From NCBI GenBank assembly GCA_905203555.1, contig CAJKWK010000068.1, positions 1 to 10,792 on the forward strand: a DNA stretch of 10,792 nucleotides, written 5' to 3'. Each line of letters opens with the position of its first letter. The first letter of the stretch is position 1. The position numbers and the translations under genes are program-made. Source of the stretch: an uncultured Lachnospiraceae bacterium (lineage in GTDB: Bacteria > Bacillota > Clostridia > Lachnospirales > Lachnospiraceae). Under the pieces are notes generated by a model. The model worked only from the letters and a program-made list of their open reading frames with translations, was not told the origin of the DNA and made no database searches. Shown here piece after piece: positions 1-6,681 of this stretch.

Positions 1-601
1 CACTCATACGGAATTTGTCCTGATCTTCCAAATAGGAACCATCACACCACTTCATTACCAACACTGCCACCGTATTCGTTCCATCCTGAAGTACATCGGT
101 AACATCAAACTCACTGGTCATATGCGAAACCTGGCTGTATCCTATGTAAGAGCCATTGATCCATACGTAAAAGCAACTGTCTACTCCTTCAAAGTTCAAA
201 AAAGATTTTGGCGCTTTCTCCTCTCTACTGTACTCAAAAGTATGTACATAGGCTCCACACGGAATGTCCTGTGGCACATATGGTGGATCAAACGGAAATG
301 GATACCGGATGTTTGTATACTGGTGTGTATCATATCCAGCCATCTGCCATACACTTGGAACCTGAATCTCATCAAAATTTTCTGTATCATAATTCTTCTC
401 AAAGAAAGAATCCTGAATATCATAGATGCTGTTAAAATACTGGAATTTCCAAGTTCCATTCAATAACTGCATACGATCTGACTCTTCTCTGTGTTCCACG
501 AAGTTATCCATTCTTCTGGATGCCGGAATATAATAGGCTCTGGCTGGCATTGTGTTTTCGTGCAGTACACTTAGATTTTCATAATAACGTGGTACGATCA
601 T
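1..601 (-). CDS. lacZ: Glycoside hydrolase family 2 beta-galactosidase, N-terminal part (cut by window edge)
   Basis: The enzyme family hydrolyses terminal beta-galactosides such as lactose in the cytoplasm. Only the first 200 codons lie in the window; the frame is open to base 1, so the gene is cut by the edge and is not a pseudogene. The translation begins MIVPRYYENLSVLHENTMPA and shows the GH2 sugar-binding (jelly-roll) domain: NGTWKFQYF (about residues 54-62), PSVWQMAGYDTHQYTNIRYP, NGSYIGYSQVSH, SEFDVTDVL, then KWCDGSYLEDQDKFRMS near the cut. The last motif is highly typical of LacZ-type beta-galactosidases. The TIM-barrel catalytic domain with its two glutamates is outside the window, so activity is inferred from the family. 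The start at 601 is preceded by GGAGGAGAG (608-616). It is divergent from an AraC regulator, the usual layout for a sugar-induced glycosidase. Another GH2 beta-galactoside specificity remains possible. Confidence 0.9.
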   Translation of the reverse strand, partial: MIVPRYYENLSVLHENTMPARAYYIPASRRMDNFVEHREESDRMQLLNGTWKFQYFNSIYDIQDSFFEKNYDTENFDEIQVPSVWQMAGYDTHQYTNIRYPFPFDPPYVPQDIPCGAYVHTFEYSREEKAPKSFLNFEGVDSCFYVWINGSYIGYSQVSHMTSEFDVTDVLQDGTNTVAVLVMKWCDGSYLEDQDKFRMS

Positions 602-695
602 AAATAGCTCTCCTCCAATACATATACTTTTTTGTTCTTTGTTTTCCTAAAGCAAACCTTATACTTTACTTTTTGTTTACGTTCCTTAGTTATGC

Positions 696-723
696 TTTAT
701 ATAGCTTATCCTAATTTGCAAAA
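696..723 (-). promoter_or_regulatory. Possible promoter of the beta-galactosidase gene
   Basis: On the minus strand TTTTGC (718-723) is followed after 16 bp by TATAAA (696-701). This predicts a start near 689 and a leader of about 88 bases. The -35 match is weak, as expected for a promoter that needs an activator. The assignment is tentative. The neighbouring TATATA offers a poorer alternative spacing. Confidence 0.35.
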
Positions 724-754
724 TATGTCTATGGATTGGATTAGACAAAATATG
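719..754. repeat. 9-bp direct repeat in the lacZ/araC control region, candidate operator
   Basis: CAAAATATG occurs at 719-727 and again at 746-754, 27 bp apart start to start. Copy one overlaps the predicted lacZ -35 hexamer and copy two overlaps the -35 of the araC promoter. An inverted pair, TGTCTA (726-731) and TAGACA (742-747), lies between and across them. AraC-family proteins commonly bind direct repeats near -35, so this is a plausible operator. That is inference; short A+T-rich repeats also arise by chance. Confidence 0.4.
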
Positions 755-770
755 CACTAAATGATACAAT
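742..770 (+). promoter_or_regulatory. Promoter of the AraC-family regulator gene
   Basis: TAGACA (742-747) and TACAAT (765-770) are separated by 17 bp. Each hexamer matches the sigma-A consensus at five of six positions. The start would fall near 777, leaving a leader of about 24 bases that carries the ribosome binding site AAGAGGTG (786-793). Confidence 0.7.
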
Positions 771-800
771 GATAAAAAGTACGAAAAGAGGTGCTGTCCT

Positions 801-1664
801 ATGTATTTGAACACCGGTTATTTGAACCACTCACATATGGATTTCAAAGACAAAAGTCGTCCGCTGGTTGTCGGTAGCTGTGGTACTTACCGTCTTTCCA
901 GACATCCCAAACTTCCGACCTACCGTCCAAGGGGTCGTCTGGATTATCAGATTATATATATCACTGCTGGTTGTGGGCATTTTCATTTTGATAATGTAAA
1001 TAATGAAACGATTGTTCCAGCCGGCAACATTGTACTGTACAGACCGAAAGAACTCCAAAAATATGAATATTACGGAGAAGATAAGACAGAAGTATACTGG
1101 ATTCACTTCACAGGAAGCAATGTAAAAAATATCTTACGTCAATATGGGGTTCCAGATAAAGAACATGTCTTTCAAGTTGGTACATCTAATGAATATGAAC
1201 AAATTTTCAAGCGTATTATTATCGAGCTCCAACGCTGTCAAGATAATTATGAGGAAATGCTTGTCCTTTTGCTACGTCATCTTCTGATCAGTTTCCACCG
1301 GGAACTGACAAGAGAGCACATATTAAAAAATGAATATCTTGATCATGAGATGGATAATGCTGTTACCTTTTTCAGTGAAAACTACAATCAAAATATCAAT
1401 ATTGATGATTATGCCGCCTCACGAGGCATGAGTGTCAGCTGGTTTATCCGAAATTTCAAAAAATATACCGGTTCTACACCAATGCAATTCATTGTGGGAA
1501 TCCGCATCAACAATGCTCAGATGTTACTTGAAACAACAACTTATTCCATCAATGAGATTTCTAAGATTGTCGGATATGATAACCAGCTTTATTTCAGCCG
1601 GCTTTTTCACAAGCTGAAAGGATATTCGCCAAGAGAATACCGAAAAATAAGAAATAGGTTATGA
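801..1664 (+). CDS. AraC-family transcriptional regulator with N-terminal cupin sensor
   Basis: A 287-residue DNA-binding protein, the usual length for the family. Residues about 25-105 look like an AraC-type sugar-sensing cupin: a beta-rich stretch with LDYQIIYITAGCGHFHF, then the IVPAGNIVLYRP turn. Residues about 183-285 form the double helix-turn-helix domain, with the first recognition region at about 200-222 (IDDYAASRGMSVSWFIRNFK) and the second at about 250-272, ending in the signature GYDNQLYFSRLFHKLKGYSP. ATG at 801 follows AAGAGGTG with suitable spacing and sits just downstream of a good promoter. Its divergent position beside the beta-galactosidase suggests that it senses a galactoside or related sugar and controls that gene, and perhaps its own. 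The ligand cannot be read from the sequence. It is transcribed alone, ending at the hairpin at 1700-1747. Confidence 0.93.
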   Translation: MYLNTGYLNHSHMDFKDKSRPLVVGSCGTYRLSRHPKLPTYRPRGRLDYQIIYITAGCGHFHFDNVNNETIVPAGNIVLYRPKELQKYEYYGEDKTEVYWIHFTGSNVKNILRQYGVPDKEHVFQVGTSNEYEQIFKRIIIELQRCQDNYEEMLVLLLRHLLISFHRELTREHILKNEYLDHEMDNAVTFFSENYNQNINIDDYAASRGMSVSWFIRNFKKYTGSTPMQFIVGIRINNAQMLLETTTYSINEISKIVGYDNQLYFSRLFHKLKGYSPREYRKIRNRL

Positions 1665-1699
1665 AATCTATAATGTCATAAAAACTAAATGTCAAAAAA

Positions 1700-1747
1700 G
1701 GATGCCACCGAATCAAAGAAGATTACGTGACATCCTCTTCTTTTTAT
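1700..1747 (+). terminator. Intrinsic terminator after the AraC regulator
   Basis: GGATGCCAC (1700-1708) pairs with GTGACATCC (1727-1735) with one mismatch. The stem continues inward with AATC/GATT around an AAAGAA loop. The T-rich stretch TCTTCTTTTTATT follows. The hairpin begins 35 bases after the araC stop codon. Confidence 0.75.
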
Positions 1748-1858
1748 TAGTGCTATTTTATAAATTCAACCGAATAGTAATACATGTACTCATATTCTGT
1801 AATTATCTACATATACTACTAGCACCAATGGTTCATCATTCAAGGAGGAAATGCTGAC

Positions 1859-2368
1859 ATGCATATTTATCTGATCGCAGGCTATCTTTTCACCGCAATA
1901 TTTGGCACCTTATCTCACTTTTTCTATAATTGGTCTGGCAGATACCCACTAATTGCTCTTTTTTCACCAATTAACGAATCCACCTGGGAGCATATGAAAC
2001 TAATATTCTTCCCAGTACTGTTTTATCTGCTTGTCACCTATTGTTTCATTATTTATTTCATACACTCAAAAGAACAACAACAAAAATTTTGTTCTTCATT
2101 ACTACTCGGAAATCTGCTTGGAACACTCAGTATTCCCATCCTTTTTTACACCTACTCTGGAATACTTGGAAAACATTTTCTTTTTGTTGATATCCTAATT
2201 TTTCTAATTGGGCTTTTAATTGTTTTTTTCACGACTTGGAAATTATATGATTCTGCAAAAATATTTCAATGGCGTCATTGGATTAAAAGTATTACTTTAC
2301 TTTTCCTTATTTTCTTTTTTGTTTTTACTTTCTATCCGCCACAAATCGGTCTTTTTAGGCAACCATAA
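1859..2368 (+). CDS. Small multi-spanning membrane protein, DUF6512-like, function unknown
   Basis: A 169-residue, very hydrophobic protein with five likely membrane segments at about residues 3-23, 50-69, 77-103, 107-130 and 144-161. The first loop carries the conserved-looking sequence GTLSHFFYNWSGRYPLIALF followed by SPINESTWEHMKL. I associate that motif with the uncharacterised DUF6512 family of Firmicutes, from memory only. The polar residues N, E, H and W in that loop could form a metal or ligand site, but no function is known. ATG at 1859 is preceded by AAGGAGGA (1842-1849) at good spacing. It forms a single-gene unit: a terminator lies upstream and a shared bidirectional terminator lies downstream. 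I could not find a convincing promoter in 1748-1841; TATACT at 1812-1817 has no good -35. Its A+T content is higher than that of the neighbouring housekeeping genes. Confidence 0.8.
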   Translation: MHIYLIAGYLFTAIFGTLSHFFYNWSGRYPLIALFSPINESTWEHMKLIFFPVLFYLLVTYCFIIYFIHSKEQQQKFCSSLLLGNLLGTLSIPILFYTYSGILGKHFLFVDILIFLIGLLIVFFTTWKLYDSAKIFQWRHWIKSITLLFLIFFFVFTFYPPQIGLFRQP

Positions 2369-2390
2369 AAATTTTTCAGCAATTCAGATA

Positions 2391-2430
2391 AAAAAATGGA
2401 AAGCAGCTTTCACCACTTTCCATTTTCATT
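2391..2430. terminator. Bidirectional intrinsic terminator between converging genes
   Basis: TGGAAAG (2397-2403) and CTTTCCA (2416-2422) form a perfect 7-bp stem, extended by A/T pairs. A run of A lies on the left (2391-2396) and TTTTCATTTT on the right. It therefore reads as a terminator on both strands, for the small membrane protein (plus) and for the lon-engB-permease transcript (minus), whose last stop codon is 25 bases away. Confidence 0.8.
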
Positions 2431-2451
2431 TTATATTATATTTTTTATCTT

Positions 2452-3588
2452 TCATTCCATATTCTTAGGTGGTTCCCTGAGTTTTAAGATTCCATTTACC
2501 AATATCCAAACATCATCCAAGATATAATCAAATGCCCCTGCCTGAAGCATATTTATCAAAACTATTCCAATCGGAACAGATAAAATCATACCAAATACAC
2601 TTCCCAATCGATACCCTACATATAGGAGTAATAATGTTACCAACGGATTCATTCCAACACTATCTCCTACCAGTTTTGGTTGTAAAAGCTGCCGTATAAT
2701 TTGTGTTATAGCATACAATACAACTAAAATAATAGCCGTTTTATAATCTCCCATTAGGAACTTATAAATCCCCCACGGAATCATAGCTGTTCCTGTTCCA
2801 AAGAATGGCAAAAAATCCAAAAAAGAAATCAAAAATGCTACCAATACAAAATATCGAATACCTAGAACTGCAAATCCAACTACTAAAATCAGAAATACAA
2901 CTCCCATTATTTTAAACTGTGCTTTAAAATATCCTCCCAGAGCATATCTTAGATTATCCATCACAAGTGTCATTCGTTTTTCAACAGATTCCGGAGCTAT
3001 TTTTTTCATCCACTTTAATACATCTTCTCTCTGAATTGTAAAGAAATATGCAGAAAGAATCGCTACAATCACTGAAATCAAATAAAACGGAAGCCTTTTT
3101 GCAAAATTTCCAGCTGCTGCCATTGCCGGGTCACTAATTTTAGCTATAATACCGGTCATGGATTCATCTAAATTTGCCATAAAGGAATTCCAGCCATTTT
3201 GTATCCCCATAGGCAATTTTTCAAACAATCCAGAAAGAGTTCCTCCAATCTGACGAAGTCCACTCTCCAATTGAGCATACATCTCTGGTATATTTTTTAC
3301 TAAATCTCCCACTTCAATTACTATTCTAGAGACTGCAAAATAAATCCCTGTTACAATTAGACCAATAACTAATATTACAATCAGTGCCGAACCTAGTTTT
3401 TTCACAATATTAAACCGTTTTTCCAACCAATTTACCATTGGCGATGCAATCGCAGATATAATCCAGCCAATTACAAATGGCATCAAAAACACAATTGCAC
3501 GAAATCCAAAGTAAACAAATGCTACAGTTGCAAGTATACTGAACATAAGGCTTACAACCACCTGCCAATATGGTCTTGTATTATCCAT
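2452..3588 (-). CDS. AI-2E family transporter (YtvI-like membrane protein)
   Basis: A 378-residue polytopic membrane protein of the AI-2E transporter superfamily (PF01594 type), at the usual length. Hydrophobic segments occur at about residues 8-28, 31-48, 66-88, 167-184, 225-243, 247-262, 284-300 and 315-348. A long extracytoplasmic-type stretch (about 92-165) follows the third segment. Family signatures are present: SFLDFLPFFGTGTAMIPWGI (about 255-274) and QPKLVGDSVGMNPLVTL (about 303-319). The subgroup resembles sporulation protein YtvI, though members elsewhere export quorum signals or work as sodium/proton antiporters, so the substrate is unknown. ATG at 3588 has AGGTGGAG (3594-3601) five bases upstream. 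It starts 27 bases after the engB stop with no terminator between, so it is probably the last gene of the lon-engB transcript. Confidence 0.9.
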   Translation of the reverse strand: MDNTRPYWQVVVSLMFSILATVAFVYFGFRAIVFLMPFVIGWIISAIASPMVNWLEKRFNIVKKLGSALIVILVIGLIVTGIYFAVSRIVIEVGDLVKNIPEMYAQLESGLRQIGGTLSGLFEKLPMGIQNGWNSFMANLDESMTGIIAKISDPAMAAAGNFAKRLPFYLISVIVAILSAYFFTIQREDVLKWMKKIAPESVEKRMTLVMDNLRYALGGYFKAQFKIMGVVFLILVVGFAVLGIRYFVLVAFLISFLDFLPFFGTGTAMIPWGIYKFLMGDYKTAIILVVLYAITQIIRQLLQPKLVGDSVGMNPLVTLLLLYVGYRLGSVFGMILSVPIGIVLINMLQAGAFDYILDDVWILVNGILKLREPPKNME

Positions 3589-3615
3589 GAAAACTCCACC
3601 TCGATTTTTTATGCT

Positions 3616-4212
3616 TTATAACGCTTTTGTCAAAAATTCACTTTCTACTAAATCCCAGATTTCCTCTCTTCCTTGTTTAGTAACTGAAGAAAATGGAATC
3701 ACTCGAGTTCCCGGAACTAAATTCAGCCCTTCTTTTACCATTTTCACATGCTTTTGTATCTGACTACGTTTTAATTTATCCAACTTCGTAGCAATAATAA
3801 TTGGATGAAAACCTTGATTTACAATCCATTCATACATCATCTTGTCATTTGCTGACGGATCATGTCGAATATCAATTAACAAGAATACTGCTTTAAGTTG
3901 TTTTGATCCATGCAGATAACGCTCAATTAAATTTCCCCATTGTATTTTTTCTTTTTCAGAAACTTTTGCATACCCATATCCCGGTAAATCTACTAAATAC
4001 ATTTCTTCATTAATATTATAGAAATTAATCGTTTGTGTTTTCCCTGGTGTTGCTGAAATTCTTGCATATGATTTACGATTCATAAGCGCATTGATCAACG
4101 ATGATTTTCCAACATTCGACTTGCCTGCAAACGCAATTTCTGGAAGTTCATTCTCTGGGAGCTTACTTGTAATTCCACAAACAGTTTCGAGATTTATATT
4201 TTTTATTATCAT
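3616..4212 (-). CDS. engB: Ribosome biogenesis GTP-binding protein EngB (YsxC/YihA)
   Basis: EngB is a TRAFAC-class GTPase that binds the maturing 50S subunit and is essential in most bacteria tested. All G motifs are visible in the 198-residue protein: G1 GKSNVGKS (30-37), G2 threonines in TPGKTQT (55-61), G3 DLPGYGYA (75-82), G4 TKLD (142-145) and G5 SSV (175-177). Length is normal. The frame extends upstream to a TTG at 4230, but I chose ATG at 4212 (MIIKNINLE) because AGGAG lies seven bases before it and the TTG would overlap that site. The AGGAG shares bases with the lon stop codon, so engB is probably translated by ribosomes finishing lon. The lon-engB neighbourhood is widely conserved in Firmicutes. 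Confidence 0.96.
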   Translation of the reverse strand: MIIKNINLETVCGITSKLPENELPEIAFAGKSNVGKSSLINALMNRKSYARISATPGKTQTINFYNINEEMYLVDLPGYGYAKVSEKEKIQWGNLIERYLHGSKQLKAVFLLIDIRHDPSANDKMMYEWIVNQGFHPIIIATKLDKLKRSQIQKHVKMVKEGLNLVPGTRVIPFSSVTKQGREEIWDLVESEFLTKAL

Positions 4213-4219
4213 ATTGTTT

Positions 4220-4225
4220 CTCCTA
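4220..4225 (-). promoter_or_regulatory. engB ribosome binding site overlapping the lon stop codon
   Basis: On the minus strand TAGGAG combines the lon stop codon (TAG, 4223-4225) with the engB Shine-Dalgarno AGGAG (4220-4224). It sits seven bases before the engB ATG and decides that start over the upstream TTG. The overlap suggests translational coupling of the two proteins. Confidence 0.75.
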
Positions 4226-6538
4226 TACAAATGCTAATTCCAGTACTTCTTTCATATTTTCTACTGGTATAATTTCCAACCCTTTTGTGATTTCCGATGC
4301 CAATTCTTCTACATCCACCTGATTTTTGAACGGTACTAGAACTGTTTGAATTCCTGCATTTTTTGCCGCCAAAAGTTTTTCTTTTAACCCTCCGATCGGC
4401 AATACTCTTCCTCGTAGCGTCACCTCTCCAGTCATCGCAAGATTTGCTTTCACCTTACGATTCGTAACCGCAGAAAGAATCGCTGTCGCCATCGTTATTC
4501 CGGCGGACGGTCCATCTTTTGGAACTGCACCTTCCGGAATATGTACATGTATGTCATGTTTCTCAAAAAACTGTTCTTCAATTCCATATTCCCTACTGAT
4601 GGAACGAATATAACTGACTCCGGTTTGTGCAGATTCTTTCATGACATCCCCCAATTGACCTGTCAATGTCAGTTCTCCATTTCCCGGCATTACATTCACC
4701 TCAATCTGAAGAGTATCTCCGCCTACACTTGTCCAAGCCAGTCCTCGCACAATACCGACTTCATCCGCTTCATTTGCCATCTGATAGGAATATTTCTCTC
4801 TGCCCAAATACTTCTCCAGATTCTTTTCTGTCACAGATACCTTCTTCTTATCTGTTGTCAAAATCTCTTTTGCAGTTTTTCTGCAAACATTTCCTATCTT
4901 ACGTTCCAATTGGCGCACACCGGCTTCTTTTGTGTAATTTCTCGCCATCTTCCAGACTGCCGCCTTACTGAAACTCAGCATCTCCGGTGTCAAACCGTTT
5001 TTTTCTAACTGCTTTGGAATCAAATGTTCAATTGCAATATGCAATTTTTCATTTTCCGTATAACTGCTGATTTCGATTACTTCCATACGATCAAGCAACG
5101 GTCCCGGAATTGTCTGAATCGTGTTCGCTGTCGTAATAAACAAAACTTCCGAAAGATCCAGCGGCACTTCCAAATAATGGTCACGGAAGGCATAATTCTG
5201 TTCGCCATCCAATACCTCCAGTAAAGCTGAAAAAGTATCTCCCTTATAGTCTTGACTGACTTTGTCTATTTCATCCAACAAAATCAACGGATTCTTCACG
5301 CCTGCGCGGCGCACTGCATTGGCAATTCGTCCCGGCATTGCACCCACGTACGTCTTTCGGTGTCCCCGGATTTCCGCTTCATCCCGAATGCCGCCAAGAG
5401 AAATTCTCACATACGGTTTTTTCAACGCCTTTGCCAATGATTTGGCAACCGAGGTCTTTCCTGTTCCTGGAGGTCCTACGAGACAAAGAATCGGGCTGTC
5501 CCCCTTCTTTGTGAGAGAACGCACTGCTAAAAATTCCAACACGCGCTCTTTGACTTCTTCAAGTCCATAATGATCTTCTTCCAAAATCTGCTCTGCGTAA
5601 CTCAAATCATGATTATCTTCCACACGATTTTCCCATGGCATATCCAGCAATGTTTCGATATAAGTTCTGATCACACCACTTTCCGCCGGAGAATTCATCG
5701 AACTTTTGAAACGTTTGATTTCTTTTCGCAACTTTTCTTTTACCTCTGCGGGCGCATGCATTTCTTTCACTTTTGTTTCAAATTCTTCTGCATCACTGAC
5801 TGTATCGTCATCTCCCAGTTCTTCTCGAATCAATTTCATCTCTTCGCGCAAAATATATTCCCGCTGATGCTTGTCAACCCGCTCCTTTACCTTCATGCGG
5901 ATTTCATTTTTAATATCCATGATCTGAACTTCATTTTCTAATTTTAAAGCCAGTTGTTCATATCGCTCCCAGAAATCCGTCTCTTCCAGCAATTCCTGCT
6001 GCTCTGTATAATACAACGGCAAACTGGCAGAAATTTCATCTACCAACTTTTTTAATCCTCTGATTTCCAGAATCTGAGCCACGTGTTCCTTTGTCAGCTT
6101 TCCATTCTTAGCTGCATAATCAACAAACATATCTTTTAGACTACGCTCCATGGCCTCTGCATTCATTCCTTCCGGAATTGTAAAATCAGTTTCCTCTATC
6201 TCCTCGACTTCTGCGCATAAATAGAGTTCTTCTTCCTCTATCTGTTTTAAATACGCCCGTTTTTCTCCATAAACCATAACTCGTACGATTTGTTTCGGAA
6301 GTTTTACAATCTGACGAATTGACGCAATTGTACCAACTTCATATATATCATCCTGTCCTGGTTCTTCTATCTCGACCGACTTCTGCGCCGATAAAAATAT
6401 CTGCTGTTCTTCCTCCATTGCCTGTTGGATTGCCTCGATTGATTTCTTACGGCTAATATCAAAATGAACCGCCATCTCCGGCATCACTACCATCCCACGA
6501 AGTGCAACCATAGGAAGTTTTCTTCGTTTATTTTCCAT
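4223..6538 (-). CDS. lon: ATP-dependent protease Lon (LonA type)
   Basis: Lon is a cytoplasmic hexameric AAA+ serine protease that degrades misfolded and selected regulatory proteins. The 771-residue product has the full LonA order: N-terminal substrate domain (about 8-200), coiled-coil region rich in Glu/Lys (about 200-290), AAA+ module with Walker A GPPGTGKT (355-362), Walker B LILLDEID (418-425), ITTAN sensor (468-472) and Arg484, then the protease domain. The catalytic dyad is present: Ser678 in PKDGPSAG and Lys721 in GGLKEK, with the same 43-residue spacing as in E. coli Lon. The frame reaches back to a TTG at 6556. ATG at 6538 is preferred because AAAGGGA (6543-6549) precedes it by four bases and MENKRRKLP is a typical Lon beginning. 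It has its own promoter, separate from clpX, and is followed closely by engB. Confidence 0.97.
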   Translation of the reverse strand: MENKRRKLPMVALRGMVVMPEMAVHFDISRKKSIEAIQQAMEEEQQIFLSAQKSVEIEEPGQDDIYEVGTIASIRQIVKLPKQIVRVMVYGEKRAYLKQIEEEELYLCAEVEEIEETDFTIPEGMNAEAMERSLKDMFVDYAAKNGKLTKEHVAQILEIRGLKKLVDEISASLPLYYTEQQELLEETDFWERYEQLALKLENEVQIMDIKNEIRMKVKERVDKHQREYILREEMKLIREELGDDDTVSDAEEFETKVKEMHAPAEVKEKLRKEIKRFKSSMNSPAESGVIRTYIETLLDMPWENRVEDNHDLSYAEQILEEDHYGLEEVKERVLEFLAVRSLTKKGDSPILCLVGPPGTGKTSVAKSLAKALKKPYVRISLGGIRDEAEIRGHRKTYVGAMPGRIANAVRRAGVKNPLILLDEIDKVSQDYKGDTFSALLEVLDGEQNYAFRDHYLEVPLDLSEVLFITTANTIQTIPGPLLDRMEVIEISSYTENEKLHIAIEHLIPKQLEKNGLTPEMLSFSKAAVWKMARNYTKEAGVRQLERKIGNVCRKTAKEILTTDKKKVSVTEKNLEKYLGREKYSYQMANEADEVGIVRGLAWTSVGGDTLQIEVNVMPGNGELTLTGQLGDVMKESAQTGVSYIRSISREYGIEEQFFEKHDIHVHIPEGAVPKDGPSAGITMATAILSAVTNRKVKANLAMTGEVTLRGRVLPIGGLKEKLLAAKNAGIQTVLVPFKNQVDVEELASEITKGLEIIPVENMKEVLELAFV

Positions 6539-6583
6539 GTTATCCCTTTCCCGCAAGTTATTTTTGACTCATCTGCTATCTAA

Positions 6584-6612
6584 ATTATACTATCATCTCA
6601 AAGAGATTACCA
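6584..6612 (-). promoter_or_regulatory. Likely promoter of lon, with an inverted repeat in the spacer
   Basis: A perfect TATAAT (6584-6589) has TGGTAA (6607-6612) 17 bp upstream. This is a weak -35 with three of six consensus positions. The start would be near 6577, about 38 bases before the lon ATG. Between the hexamers lies ATCTC-AAA-GAGAT (6595-6607), a 13-bp inverted repeat that could be a repressor site. A second TATAAT sits further upstream, near 6616-6621, with TTTAGA as a possible -35. No CIRCE element or CtsR-type heptamer repeat is visible here. Confidence 0.6.
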
Positions 6613-6639
6613 GAAATTATAAAAATAGATACAATATTT

Positions 6640-6676
6640 CTAAATAAAACAGGCAGGTGAACACTTTCACCCGCCC
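6640..6676 (-). terminator. Intrinsic terminator after clpX
   Basis: On the minus strand GGCGGGTGAA and TTCACCTGCC (6652-6675) form a 10-bp stem with one G-U pair and an AGTG loop. TGTTTTATTTA follows. The hairpin starts six bases after the clpX stop codon, so it ends the tig-clpP-clpX transcript before lon. Confidence 0.85.
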
Positions 6677-6681
6677 ATATG

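Noticed and set aside
122..466. Open frame of 114 codons on the plus strand at the left end
   Set aside because: It is antisense to the beta-galactosidase reading frame, which has a clear domain match and a strong ribosome binding site.
1748..1841. Promoter for the small membrane protein, with TATACT at 1812-1817 and the palindrome TACATGTA at 1781-1788
   Set aside because: No acceptable -35 hexamer at 16-18 bp; an 8-bp palindrome in A+T-rich DNA is weak evidence.
1851..1874. Tiny ATG frame of seven codons overlapping the start of the small membrane protein gene
   Set aside because: Its ATG is only about two bases from the Shine-Dalgarno, too close for initiation; the ATG at 1859 has proper spacing.
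4541..5941. Several open frames of 60-155 codons on the plus strand inside lon
   Set aside because: They lie antisense to a clearly functional lon, lack ribosome binding sites and have composition typical of reversed coding sequence.
6539..6640. Heat-shock operators (CIRCE or CtsR type) upstream of lon, and likewise upstream of clpP and tig
   Set aside because: I looked for the TTAGCACTC/GAGTGCTAA pair and GGTCAAA repeats by eye and found none.
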